A stretch of 64,000 bases of DNA from Mytilus trossulus (GCF_036588685.1 NC_086380.1:30460474-30524473), one strand, 5' to 3'; shown: positions 14,201 through 25,400, numbered from the stretch's first letter. The notes: generated by a model from the letters alone, not told the origin. Translations and numbers: made by a program.

Positions 14201-15124
14201 CTGTCTATTGGATAGAAAATACTGTGGCAGAATATCGGGGCGACCCCTGGCAGATTTGCTTTGTTGTCTCCTTTGACTTTTTTAAACTTTTACTGATTAT
14301 TATTGAATTTAATTTTTAATCATTCCAAATTAATTTTTCATAAATAAATCCTAGCACTTAATCAAAATGATTTCCAAAATGAAATTCTTACTTTTTATAA
14401 ATAACAAGTTACAATGAAATGTAACCGATTCTTGTTCCCGAATTTTCCCGCCAAAAAGCACATGGCTTTCAACAATTGTAAACATAGCATTCAATTTGTG
14501 ATCACGGATTACAGCATTAATTAATTTAATTTGGATATTCAACTTAATTAAGGTACAGTTAAAGCAATGTTTTTTCTTTCTTCTGGATTATAACTACTTT
14601 GAAATATCAGCTTAAAAAATAAAACTTTTTAGAAAACATTCGTATTTTTGTCTATAAAATACAGTATAAAATTCAAGTAATTCAACATTAATTTTATTAA
14701 GTTTACAAAAAAAAATAACATAAAATATTCGTAATTTTTGATATATCTTTGATGGTACGAGTTTGCAGTGGTACGATATCCCAGTGGTACGAGTTAACTT
14801 TTGTTGGTACGAGTTAACATGGTACGAGTTAACTTGCTTCCTATGAAAAGTACGGGAAAATGCACAAATGTGAAAGTCGTTTCTAAACCCTTATGTCATT
14901 TCATTGAACAATGGAAATAAATTTAATGACAATTAATTTTTCTCAAGCAAGGATGGTTACCCTCAAAATGTGAAAAAAAAATGTGGTATGATCAGATGAT
15001 TGTCACAGCCAAAGGGACAGATTATGATATCCACATAACTGTCATCAGTTCCTTACACTTATAATTTAATTACCTGTAATGACCTAAAGAAAGGATTAAC
15101 ATCTAATTCATCAATTTCAGCCAT
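2174..15124 (-). CDS. ANKRD27: ANKRD27 (VARP)-like N-terminus, 9 exons, continues past left edge
   Basis: Coding exons: 15124-15074, 11627-11522, 10246-10210, 9775-9699, 9099-9044, 7978-7922, 3944-3828, 3062-2986, 2333-2174. All have AG/GT borders and compatible phases, giving 246 uninterrupted codons. The start is the ATG at 15124 (MAEIDELDVNPFFRSLQ). Segments that match my memory of vertebrate VARP are NPFFRSLQ, GYILCVPQTTSL, FRILVIEKPF and GVPPEFSCPLP. The last exon enters the VPS9 domain. In vertebrates VARP is an endosomal adaptor: its VPS9 domain activates Rab21, and its ankyrin part binds Rab32/38, VAMP7 and retromer VPS29. Most of VPS9 and all ankyrin repeats would lie beyond the left edge. 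It is divergently arranged with the RNF20-like gene. Splicing is by eye; the weakest exon is 3062-2986, chosen on phase, splice borders and position. Confidence 0.82.
2553..2985 (+). repeat. Family R1 dispersed repeat, two copies
   Basis: Two head-to-tail copies of a repeat starting GAGAATGGAAATGRGGAATG and containing AAAGAGACAACAACCCGACC, AGGTCTTCAAT, CCCGCACC and GGGACAGGCGCAAAAAT. The first (about 2553-2818) is diverged and internally replaced; the second (2819-2979) is clearer. The second ends 4 bp from the donor of the ANKRD27 exon 3062-2986. Other copies are at about 11262, 16728, 19655, 26515 and 60935. Confidence 0.8.
3063..3827. other. ANKRD27 intron, no other gene seen
   Basis: AT-rich intronic DNA between two ANKRD27 exons. 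A short minus-strand R2 repeat fragment (TTGTGGCAATCATTCCACATC) lies at about 3720-3755. Short open frames at 3126 and 3661 have no homology or signals I can support. Confidence 0.6.
4135..4243. mobile_element. Palindromic MITE-like element
   Basis: Imperfect inverted repeat of about 45 bp arms: TGAATAGATTATCATTTATA on the left is mirrored by GATAATCTATAAG on the right, with GAGAAAATCAATCTCG pairing to the inner left arm. Non-coding, in an ANKRD27 intron. Confidence 0.7.
4584..4737. mobile_element. Long palindrome MITE flanked by TA
   Basis: Arms of about 50-55 bp: ATTGGCACCATGATTTTTGT at 4609 pairs with ACAAAAATCATGGTGCCAAT at 4699. The outer ends TATACTAAAGTCGC and GCGACTATA also pair. Edges end in TA, consistent with a TA target duplication (Tc1/mariner-like). 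It could fold into a hairpin of more than 50 bp. Confidence 0.8.
5052..5185 (+). repeat. Family R2 repeat fragment
   Basis: Begins AAGATGTGGTATATAAGTGC followed by AATGAGACAACTCTC and CAGCCTTCAATACAGTGCTT, the hallmark order of family R2, which recurs in both orientations through the window. Diverged and truncated. Confidence 0.75.
5480..6690. repeat. Bivalve repeat with GCTCACCTG ends and GACGGAC minisatellite
   Basis: The edges GCTCACCTG (about 5512) and CAGGTGAGC (about 6662) are inverted copies. The interior holds three diverged copies of one module with GGCCATCTTG, GTCATCGGACACATTTTT, GTGGCCAAGTTTGGTTAAAT and AAGGGCAATAACTCC. At 6614-6656 there is a short GACGGACGACGGACGC microsatellite. 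No transposase is visible. Open frames here (6299-6559, 6550-6804) are repeat shadows. It lies within an ANKRD27 intron. Confidence 0.8.
6965..7065. repeat. Dispersed repeat R6
   Basis: Contains TTTTTATTGGTGGAGGAAGC and GGAGTGCCCGGA. A second copy lies at 57030-57118, so this is a genome-dispersed repeat. Function unknown. Confidence 0.75.
7066..7921. other. ANKRD27 intron, no gene seen
   Basis: AT-rich intronic sequence. A segment near 7300-7400 (CATAAGTTTCATGACATTTGG) is similar to parts of 17300-17350 and 8490-8520, indicating old dispersed repeats. No coding support. Confidence 0.5.
8125..8322. mobile_element. MITE, 14-bp TIR GAGGGGGGATAGGA
   Basis: Terminal inverted repeats GAGGGGGGATAGGA (left) and TCCTATCCCCCCTC (right). 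The sequence GTGTATGAG occurs directly at both edges (8116-8124, 8323-8331), so the target duplication is 6-9 bp depending on where the element starts. The interior is rich in ATCCCGAA-type motifs. A 6-9 bp duplication is compatible with hAT- or Mutator-type transposition. The two overlapping minus frames are artefacts. Confidence 0.82.
8755..9030 (+). repeat. Family R3 dispersed repeat
   Basis: Contains ATCACAAAAATACTGAAC, GTCATATTCCTGACTTG, GGTGGATTAAACCTGGTTC, CACTAACCCTCTCACTT and TTCTGTTATATTTACAATG in order. Further copies are at about 33045 (+), 43495 (+), 47655 (-) and 55350 (-). Non-coding. Confidence 0.82.
9370..9688. mobile_element. TTAA-flanked MITE, ends GGATGT
   Basis: TTAA at both edges, with inverted ends GGATGTTCGCTGCT and AAGCAGACATCC. 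A TTAA target site is typical of piggyBac-type transposition. The right edge is 10 bp inside the intron from the donor of ANKRD27 exon 9775-9699. The minus frame 9477-9704 is a shadow. Confidence 0.78.
10441..10578. mobile_element. Imperfect palindromic MITE
   Basis: GGCCTCACGGTCATAAAACT on the left pairs with AGTTTTATGCCTTCAAGGCC on the right. Inner GAGCATGATTTTTG and GAGCATGGTTTTTG are direct repeats. Non-coding, in an ANKRD27 intron. Confidence 0.7.
10752..11031. mobile_element. TTAA-flanked MITE, ends GGTGGTACC
   Basis: TTAA target site at both ends with inverted termini GGTGGTACCTAACA and TGTTGGGTACCACC. About 270 bp of non-coding interior. Consistent with a piggyBac-type non-autonomous element. 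Confidence 0.8.
11040..11425 (-). repeat. R2 fragment followed by R1 fragment
   Basis: 11085-11225 reads as minus-strand R2 (GGGGCCCTTTATAGCTGG, GTACCACATTTTCTT). 11262-11415 reads as minus-strand R1 (GGTTGTTGTCTCTTTGAC, CCCCATTTCCATTCTC). The minus open frame 11235-11423 is a repeat artefact. Confidence 0.78.
11699..12045 (+). mobile_element. SINE tail split by an R2 insertion (11727-12006)
   Basis: AAGTGGAAAGGGATTAATAT at 11701 and CAATCCACCATAAATAAATA at 12015 match the contiguous 3' part of the SINE at 31955-32310. Between them sits a minus-strand R2 copy (GTCAGGAGCCTG to CCACATCTTCTTT). The SINE therefore predates the R2 insertion, and the insertion gives the approximate limits of R2. 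Confidence 0.82.
12046..13980. other. ANKRD27 intron, no feature recognised
   Basis: About 1.9 kb of AT-rich DNA without convincing exons. The sequence near 12230-12350 (TAGCACCATCATGACC, TAGCACCATGTGCC) hints at an old repeat. The open frame 12849-13052 has no supporting signal. Confidence 0.5.
13990..14860. mobile_element. Foldback-like element with CGTACCA subterminal arrays
   Basis: The left end carries six CGTACCA motifs, mostly as AACTCGTACCA spaced 13-22 bp (13994-14090). The right end carries five inverted TGGTACGA/TGGTACGAGTT copies (14752-14830). The extreme ends TTATCCCGTAC and GTACGGGAAAA are also inverted. The 650-bp interior has no transposase frame. Structure resembles Foldback/Galileo elements with tandemly repeated termini, but the superfamily is not established. 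It lies in the first ANKRD27 intron. Confidence 0.78.
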
Positions 15125-16376
15125 TGTTCTGAATATTTTGAGAAATTAATTTGATATCTGGAATCAAACCAATGATAACCTGATAATTTTATCAATCATG
15201 AGTTATGACAGTTGACCGGGAGTGTACGCCGTTCGAAACATTTTGAAATTTCTCATGCGTTTCGGCGTAAAGTCTAGAAACTTTCGATAATCATCCGGGA
15301 CTTTTCAAGATGGAAGCCTAAGGTTGCAGATTTGAAGAAATTATTTAATAATATTAACAAACATAGTTATTTCAATGTTAAAAACACTTTTTTAGTGTTA
15401 AATGTTTGTTAGCATTTATTCTATCTGAAGCTTACTTTTTATGATATTGCTCTATGATTATTTCCATGTATACCAACAGTCTTCTTCTTTCTTCTTTTCA
15501 ATTTCAGTGTGAATTCACATTACAGTTAATTGCTGCCTTTTAATAAACCTCAACTATTAGCACTAACTGTTCCCATAGGATTTGTAACTATTTGCCGTGT
15601 TTACTGTCCATCAGGAACTCCTATTTTCTTTTAATTCTAAAGGCAAAATATAGTAAACTCGCCAAAATACGTTGTTGTGAAATTCCATGGATGGTACCAG
15701 CGGGAATCGAAACCCTCAATCTCGGGATCTAAAGGCAACACTCTAACCACTTGAGCCAAAGAAGATCTTCTCTACTTAAACTAGTTGGACTACCTTTATA
15801 TCTCAAGGTCTACAACACTCTTCCCTCTTTACTTTTTCGGGCTGCGTACCATCCATCCGAGCAACTCACAGGCACACTACTGTACAACCCTGAGACTTCT
15901 ACTCAGAAACCCTCTGGTCAGTTCCTTATATGTCACCTAGAATTGTCATGGTATCTTATGACTGGCTGGTCAAACCTCATGACCAAATCTAACAGCCATG
16001 CATTATATTCTATATACAATGTGTGTACCAGTAGCAGATGCTTGCAGCGCCATTGTTGTGAAAATCCATGGATGGGTACCAGCATGAGTTGAACCCTCAA
16101 TCTTGGGCCAAAGAAGATCTTCTCTAACTCAACTAGTTAGTCTACCTTTATATCTCAAGGTCTACAATGTTCAGTAACAAACCCCTATGCTGTTTACAAA
16201 ACTTTGGCTGGATATATAGACAATAACTGTGAAGAGTCTTTATATATCAGCTATTTTTGTATGAGGCTAAGAAACAGGCATAATGCAAGCTTCTGAGACT
16301 CATACCCCCTGACATCAATACAATATAAATTCATAGAAAATTAAGATTGAACATTGATCATACTTTTGTTTTACAG
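15125..16376. promoter_or_regulatory. Divergent promoter region of ANKRD27 and RNF20 genes
   Basis: The ANKRD27 start codon is at 15124 (-) and the first RNF20 coding exon begins at 16377 (+). Eight CpGs cluster at 15216-15298 in otherwise CpG-poor DNA, followed by TTCAAGATGGAAGCC (15304), which resembles a YY1 site. This suggests TATA-less divergent transcription starts near 15.2-15.4 kb and an RNF20 5' leader intron up to 16376. Start sites are inferred. Confidence 0.6.
15665..16175 (-). mobile_element. tRNA-derived SINE-like sequence, duplicated
   Basis: On the minus strand, TGGCTCAAGTGGTTAGAG resembles an A box and GGTTTCGATTCCC a B box (15692-15765). A second shorter copy at 16046-16170 repeats CAAAGAAGATCTTCTCTA and TATCTCAAGGTCTACAA but lacks the box region. 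The anticodon arm is not a clean cloverleaf, so I do not call a functional tRNA. The + frame 15751-16092 is a shadow. Confidence 0.65.
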
Positions 16377-16413
16377 AATTGATGTAATGTGAACTGTAAT
16401 ACAAACCTGTTGA

Positions 16414-19400
16414 ATGGCTACAAAGAGGCCAGCCGAGGACCAGGGCAATAGCTCTGGAGAACCACCAGTGAAGAAAAAACATGCTACCTTACAACCAGTC
16501 AATCTTGGAACTGTTGGAAATCTGGTATTTATCATATTTTACCTGGTCAAATGAAATACTTCACTTATTTTTTTAATAGATTAAGTGTGCAGATAAACAT
16601 TTAGCACAAATGTCATGCACTTTCCTGATTGACATGAAATATATTTGCTGGATTAAGTAAGCATGTTATTCATTATTCATGTTATTTACCAATCATGAAT
16701 TTCAAACAAACTTCATATACATATATAGAGATGTAAAGAGACAACAACCCGACCAAAGCTCATAAAACAGCGGAAGACTATCAATTGGTCTTCAACACAG
16801 CAAGAAAATCCTGCACCCAGAGGTGTGCTTGTGAATGGATTTCCACTGACATTAGAAGTTAATATAAAGTGTTAATATTGGAAAAAACTTTTATGTTTAA
16901 TTTCCTACAAACGCAAGTGGATAGTTGGGGCTGGTTTAATCAGATCTAGACTGTTTATGTACAAACTATTAATCATCTTAATTACATATATATATTTTTT
17001 ATAATCTATTTACAGGAAGAACTAGATAAAAAAGTGCTAGCATTTCAAAACAAGAAGTTAGCTGAGAGAATCGAACAGAGAAAGAGAGCTGAAGAAGAAT
17101 TAAGAAAAAGAATTGAACAGTTGGAGTTCAGACAAAGAACTGATGATGCTGTGTTGATGATAGTAAATCGTTACTGGAATCAAGTAAGTTATGGAACTTA
17201 AAAGATGCTGATGTTTTTTGAAGCCCCAGCCCAAGTGAAGGGGCATTAAGTTTTACCCTTGTCCATCTGTACATGTACATCCCAAAGTTGGTTTTCTTTG
17301 TTTAGCTTTAGATTTTTACAACCAAATGTCATGAAACTTATGTATACAATTCTTATTTACCACAAAACACAGATCAAGTCTGAATTTTGATGAACTCACT
17401 GCAATGGTTCTTGAGTTATGTTCCTTTATAACATTATATGCAAGTATTGGCATCATCCCAATTATTTAGCCGAAATATACATGTTTAGTTCTGACTTACC
17501 TAACTATATTATTCTAATCGATTCTGTTTATGGTTAAATTTTTATTATGTGCCTTGAATTAACTTGTACTAAATGTTTTGTTTTACTTACAGTTAGATGA
17601 AGATGTGAGAGTTTTATTACAACGGTTTGATGCAGAAACTGCAGATGAAGATGAAACAAAAAGTATGATTACATCTTTCAATTGAAATTAAAAAAAAGTC
17701 AATAAAACTGCAAACATACAAAAACAAAAAGTTTAGATATCATGATTATACATTGATCTTTCAATTAAAATATTTCCTGTTATCAATGGTTATATTTCAC
17801 TGTAACTGCAAATAAAAATGCAAAAATAAAATATGAATACTTTGTTTCAATAGCATGAATAGTCAATAGAAAAGGGTAAAAGAATTTCACAAAATTAAAT
17901 ATCACAATCCTTCAAAGAATAACAATTGTGCACTATTAGTATTAAGGGATACAGGGTTCTCACTAAGGCATGTAAGGCCAGTCTTGGAGTCCTGGACTCA
18001 TCAAAATCTGACTGGACTCACCATTTTCAAAACTGGTGAGACCACAGATGCATCAAGATTGAAATATTTTGTATAAACTGAACACAGTAAAACATAAATA
18101 TCATCATCTTATAGCAAAAGTTTAAAAGTGATCTGAATTTGATGTCATTTCATTGCTCTATTAGGAAATGGAGACTAAAATATTACATTATATTGCAACA
18201 TATTTTTTTTCTTCCTGTTGTTGGACTCATCATGGCTAAAAATGATGAGTCCCTGGACTCTCCTTCAAAAATCCTTAGTGAGAACCCTTGGGATATACCT
18301 GATAACATGGATAACTTCTGTCTTTCCCATGATTTCTTGTAGCTGCAGTATTATTAGATGTTGTTTTTATTTTTTCCATTAAAACTTCCTGTAGATTAGG
18401 GACCGGAATCTTGGCAATGGTTTATTTTCGCCAAACAATTCTATTGAGCTAGTATGCATCATTTAGAACATGTTATTTTAATTCTTTTACATAATTTCCT
18501 AAAACATGAACTAATTGGACATTTTTAGCTGGCTGATCCAAAAATACAGTCATAAATTCTAACAATTACTTTGAAATTTTTATTGTTTATTATGCACATT
18601 AAATCAACAAATTTTTTAAACAAAAAAATCTTTAGAGAAAATTTACTTGAAAGATAGTCAAATTACAGAGAACAAAAACAAGTCAACCTATTAAATAAAA
18701 AATAAGTAAACAAGTATATCGTAGGAGGATTGTGTTTTGTTCTCATGTCCTTATATGTTACAAAACTGAAAAATAATTGATTTCAGATGAAAGTGATGAA
18801 ACAAAAGCGTTCCTTACTCTGCTGTCAACATGGGACAAACAAGAGTTGGAGCAAAAACTTGGACAGAGGGTGGAATTCTCCAAACGGGCTATTGGTAAAT
18901 TACTGCAAGCTTTTGACAGGCTGCTACAGAGAAATGAAAAACTCCATAAATCTATACAAGAAAAAGTAGAGAAAGATGCTAAAGAGGCTCTAGAGCTTGG
19001 GCCATTGAAGAAAGAAACTGACATTAAAAAAGAATCAGATATTAAGAAAGAGAAGAAAGATATTGACATTAAAAAGGAAGACGTGAAGACAGAGGGTGAT
19101 GATCAACAGATAGAAGAAAAGAAAATGGAGAAAGGAGATGGTGATGTTAAACCTGATATGGAGGGAGCAGGTAATTATATAGAAGTGTGGCAAACAATTG
19201 TTAATACTGTAAATAAGAAATGTTTTGGACTAGGATTACATCAGCTTTTAAAGTAATCATGCAAAATGCATGAAAATATCTCCAGTTTGTATAAATTAAC
19301 AATTTGATGGTCAGTGGCCTCTCATTATTCACTAAAATATTTCAACCTCTTTGTGAAAAAACTTATTCATTGAAGACCCGTTTACAATATTTCAAAAGAT

Positions 19401-22400
19401 TTCATTACCTACCTGTAAGAATAATTTTTTTTGTAATTTACATACATATTTTGTTAAGTACATTATGCAAAAGCCATATGCTGAAAGGAAGAAGTATAAT
19501 TCTTAAACTATCTTCTTTTCTATATGGTATCAGTCTTTTCTAAACTTTTTACTTTGTTATTAATTTTCTTACTTTTTTCATGGCTCATTTTACACAAAAA
19601 GTCTGTGCTTATATTACAGAAAAGATACTTATTGTTGTAGACCTTTCATACATTTTTTTTCTATGGTTGGGTTGTTGTCTCTTTGGCACATTCCCCATTT
19701 CCATTCTCAATTTTAAATTTTACTTTCATAGACATAATATTATTCATTTACCTCATACTTTAATCATAGGTAAAACTTCTAACATAAACAGTCCTTATCT
19801 TCAGGATTGATTATCTTTTATTGTCGGACTAAATGTTTTAGATTTAAACTGGAATGCTGATTTCTTTTAAGGTGATTCTCAAGGTCAACAGGTGAAAAAG
19901 GAAAAATCAGATGAACCAACTGAACCCAAAGATGAAATGAATGAAGCAGAAGACATGTTATCACTTAGGGATACAGTCAGTGATGAAATGACTGAGTTAC
20001 AAAAAGAGAACAAGCGTCTGCATAGAATAGTAACAGACTTACACAAGAAACACCATGAACATTCATTACAGGTAAATACTATGGATTCATTGATATTCGT
20101 TGGAGATGAATTTTCATGGATTTCGTGGTTACAGGAGAACCACGAATTCAAATGTTGAACGAAAAACTTATTTTCGAAAGGAATGAGCGTAGACTTTACC
20201 AGAACCACGAAATTAATTATCCACGAATATGTAAATTTTCTTCAAACCACGAAAATTAGTACCCACAAAAATAAATGAATCCACAGTAGATATTCTAACT
20301 GTATGATAGGTATAGGATTGGATTTTGATATAAAAATAAAAAAATGTGGTATGATAACATGTAAGATATTTCAGTACCAGAAGTGTAGCAACTGTTGGTC
20401 ACTGTTCAACCTTCAAAAACGAGGGAAAAAAAACATACTGTATAGTGAACTATAAAAGGAAAATGTCAAGCTTTTCAAACTTTAAAAAAAACAGACGGAT
20501 TTGTTAATGTGGATTAATTAGGGGTTTATTTATACATGGTTGAATATGTTAAATATGTTAACCTCTTTGTGATTTTTAAGGATATATAATGATGTTTTCT
20601 TCAAAATATTTTAAAAATTATTTTGTCATTAAAAGAGCCAGACAGCCTTACAATAGAGAAATATAGAGAAATCAAAATGGGATAGACAGGACCATGATTC
20701 ATCAACAGATACTAATGACAATTTGTGGTTTGAATGGGTTAGTTCCCCTTAAATGTTGATAATTTTTTTTATCTACATACACAGCAATGTAGTTGCGTTT
20801 GTACATATAAAAAATCTTGGCATCAGTAAAGTAATTCTTTTAACTTTATTGATAGTGCTTATGAAAAAGAATTTGGTCATGTTGAAATTGTCTTGGAAAC
20901 AGAAATAATATTTATTTACATTGTTCCCTTAGGTAACAGAATCTCAAGACAAGTTGACAGCAGCAGAAACAGAAATTGCTGAATTGAATAACAAGATGGA
21001 TGATTTAGAATATAACTTTGAGAAGGCTGATGAGAGAGCTTTACGGTTAGACAGACATCTAGCTGATGCTTTACTTAAGATTCAAAGTTATGATGATACT
21101 GGGGTCATACAAGAGGAAAGTGGAAGGAAAATTACTGGAGTTTCCAAGAAAAAGGTAAAAATTCTTTCAAGATCGAGTAGATCTTATATAGAGTATTTGG
21201 ATGTTAGGTAAATCAATGAGACAGCAATCCATCAAGAAATGACATTAAGATAACGCCAAGAGGTCATATTGTGTTTTACCTTTACTACCAAAAGACCAAT
21301 CAGCAACCTCAAGCTCAATCAAAACAGGTAACACCATGACCAAACAAAAGATAAAAAATGATGGAAAGGCTAGAACAATTCACAGAAAACCAAAGACTAA
21401 AACAACAGCAAACTGATTAAAACAGGGTGTAAGTCTCATCTTCTCCAAGACAGGTAAACAGTTCCTGCTCCACATGAAGCACCAATAACACATAAGTAAT
21501 ACACAATTAAAAACCACTTTTATTTGTTACAAGTTTTGCATACAAGCACAGCGTTCATTTGTTTTACTTTTCTTCAGTGAAATTTGTAGTTGGTTGTTCA
21601 ACTGAGTGTAAAACTGTTGAGATGTGGGTAAAGATTTGTATGATTTATTGATGCATGTTTTTCCCAAAATATTTATTTGTAAAATTCTCTTAACTGCATC
21701 CATATTTCAATTGTCCATATTTTTTTCAGTTTGATGAAATGTACAATGAATTAGAAGAATTCAAAGAGATATCAACCAATCGTCTGTCAGAACTTGAGAA
21801 ATTGACCAGTGAGCATCAGGAAGCTTTAAAAGAAATGGAAAAACTCAAAATGGATGTAAGCATTATTTACACTGACTAAATTATGCATGTTCTGAGCATG
21901 ATTTCTTTCACATTTGCTGTCAATTTTGATTTTAAATATTACTTACAGATTTGAAAATAATTAAAAATCATGTTATTGATATTATGCAACAAAAAAATAA
22001 TCTGCAAAGTAAGTCGATTTTGTAAAAGACTTGTAAGATATATCAGTAAACAAGCCCTGTACTCTTTTAAACCCAGGTTAAAAAAAAATAAGAAGGACTT
22101 ATGTTCAAAATTTAACTAATTTTCTGGATGTATTTATAGAAAGGATGATTGTAAAGAAGGATTGACATGAAAAAAACTTGTAGCAAATATAAACCTGAAT
22201 GTTGTGTAAATTTTTAACAGCTCTTAACTATGTTATGTCTGTATTTCAACAATGCCTTTGTCTGTTGTGTCAAGACTTATCAGTTCTTTATTATTCTGTT
22301 TCCAGATTTTTATATCTTTATTAATTGTCATTCAAATAAATTATCTCCCCTTGATATTTTAAAGAATTTGAATATAGATTTCATGCTTTTGTATTTTAAA

Positions 22401-25400
22401 TACTGTAAACCAACTTATTTTCGTGAGTAGGAAAATAACGGGAATATAAATCGTCGCAAATATGTAATCCTTGGATCTTTCCTTACTAAAATTCATCAAG
22501 TAAATCAGAAAATCGCGAAATTAAATAGCCAAGAAGTAGTCAAGACAGGGTAAAACGCGAAATAAAGTATCTGCGTAAATAAGTTGGTTTACAGTATATT
22601 TGATGATATTTTCTTACTTTTTCAGCTTATGCATCTACCAGAGGAAGTAATTGTTGATACTACAGAGTATAAATGTTTACAGTCTCAGTTCTCTGTGTTG
22701 TATAACGATGCTTTACAGATCAGGACATCGTTGAGTGAAACTAGGAATCTATTGATGACCAGTAAAAATACACATCTACGTCATTTAGAACAGCTTGAGG
22801 TATTGTAGAAAATTCCTATTACTTAAGGGGGCTCGAGGGTCTAAATGATTTTTTTTATTTAATATAGGATTTCTCTTTATTTTTCTATAAATGAACTTTA
22901 TCTTATACTTAATAGAAAAATGAAATAAAAAAATGGGGTCACCGTTCATTTACGCTCACAATCTGCCTACGAAAGAAGCATAAATTTTTGTTGATGTCCT
23001 TTTTTTCTGTTGAACTAATAGGAGAAAAAAAAGTAATATCAAAATAAAAAAAGAACTAAATTACAGAAATCGGTCAAATTTTACAATTATTTAGTTTATG
23101 TACAGCTTATTTAAAAACAACAATAAAAAATATAGGTCACCGATAAGTTAAAAAAGATATTTCAATTTTAATGCCAAAAAATGGCATTTTTGCACCAAAG
23201 GGAGATAATTTGGAGCTTTTTGCATGATATCTACATTTTAAAAGTCACCTGGGGTCAACACACATTTATTTTTTGGAACAATTTTTGTACCAAATGATAA
23301 AGTTACAACTATTAAAGGTTATAAATAAAATTTGTATTGAAAAATTAATGTTTATTTTTTTTCTGAAAATCTTATACCCGCGAGCCTCCTTAAGACAGGT
23401 TAAGAATATTTTAAGGGCTTCAGAAACTCTAATGTGATGAGATATAGGCATTTATTGCATGAGCTTAAATACATGAATACAAAAACTATGTTTAAAGCAT
23501 ACTTTTATATTTTTATGCCCCATTTATGGGCATTATGTTTTCTGGTCTGTGCGTCCCTCAGTCCGTTTGTCTACGTTCATTCGTCTGTCCGTCCGTCCGT
23601 TCAGGTTTAAGTTTTTGGTCAAGGTAGTTTTTGATGAAGTTGATGTCCAATCAACTTGAAACTTAGTAAATTTAATTTCAATGCCAAATTAGAGATTTTA
23701 TCCCATTTTCACGGTCCACTGAACATAGAAAATGATAGTGCGGATGGGGCATCCGTGTTCTTGGGACACATTCTTGTTTTTCAACATTTCATTAGGTATA
23801 TGTGTAATAAAAAGGAGTAAAACAAAGCAGTTGCTATGCTTCACCAGATACGTATCACATTAGAATAGTTACTCTTTGACATTGAAACAGTCACTAGAAC
23901 TATTGTTTAAAAAAATAGTTTCACAAAGATATAAGAAAAGAGTTGCAAAGCATGTTTTAAGATATACAGTACATTACATCTGAGAGATCTATTTTGTTAA
24001 GAATACATTGCCATGTCCTTATTTTAAAAATACCCTAGTCATTTTGAAAACTGTTTTATAAATGACCAAAAAAAGAAGAAAGATGGCAAAATTACTGTAT
24101 GTACTGAGAAGATATTTTTATATTTTAGAGTGATGAATTAGATTCCCAGAAAAGATTGAGAGCCGAATGTATACAGTTAGAGGATGCCTTAGCTCAAGTT
24201 AGAAAAGAGTATGAAATGTTGAGGATAGAATTTGAGCAAACCTTAGCACAAAATGAACAAACAGGTAAAATAGAATGTAAAACCAATAAAATCATCATGA
24301 TAATGTTCTTCCATAATTATGATGAAATTCCATTGTAATGGACAGATTGTTTCCAATTTAAACAATTTACAGATCCAGATTCAGATTCAATAGTTTATTA
24401 AAGTCTCACCACATACACACAAGTATAAACACAATATAATATCAAGTACACAATGTTAAATTTAGAACGCATGTGCCATTCTTAAAAAAACTTAAGAAGA
24501 TGTGGTATGATTGCCAATGAGACAACTATCCACAAAAGACCAAAATGACACAGACATTAACAACTATAGGTCACCGTACGACCTTCAACAATGAGCAAAT
24601 CCCATACCGCATAGTGAGCTATAAAAGGACTCGATAAGACAATGTAAAACAATTCAAACAAGAAAACTAACGGCCTTATTTATGTAAAAAAATGAACGAA
24701 AAACAAATATGTAACACATAAACAAACGACAACCACTGAATTTACAGGCTCCTGACTTAGGACAGGCACATACATAAATAATGTAGCGGGGTTAAACATG
24801 TTAGCGGGATGAGAGACTGTTATTACAATTATAAAACAACAGAATTAAAACATAGTTTTGTTACAACGAAATTTGTTGGCAAAAAAATGATAGTATTCGT
24901 TAGATATTTCTTTGCAAGTTATAGTCTGCAATTTGTTAATATTACCTAGCATCTGTATAAAGATAAAAAGATATGGTATGATTGTCTATGAGACAACTTT
25001 CCATCGTAGACAAAACGATGTAGAAGGGTAACAACTACAGGTCCAAATAAGGCCTTCAAACAATGAGCAAAGCCTGTACCATATAGTTTAAAATAGTTAA
25101 CAGAAAACCATATTGATCTGTGTTCTTCATATGATGTGATTGACATCTGGAATGACTCATTGCAGTAAGTCATCACAAAAAAATGAACTAATTCAAGCTT
25201 AAGCCTAAAGTTGGATTTATGCTTGTAGGACCTATTAATCAGGAAATGAGAAATCTTATACAAAGTTTACAGAAACATAACCAACAGTTAAAGGCAGAGT
25301 CAAGTAGAAATAGAAGAAGATATAAGGAAACATTAAGTGAACTAAACAAGGTATATATTAAACAACTTTGGTCAAAACTTCTGGTGGCAGTTAAATCAAT

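Noticed and set aside
15692..15765. tRNA gene on the minus strand
   Set aside because: A- and B-box-like words are present but arms do not pair cleanly and a related copy lies nearby; a tRNA-derived SINE explains it better.
15751..16092. 113-residue plus-strand frame
   Set aside because: Lies inside duplicated SINE-like sequence in the RNF20 leader intron; no homology or splice support.
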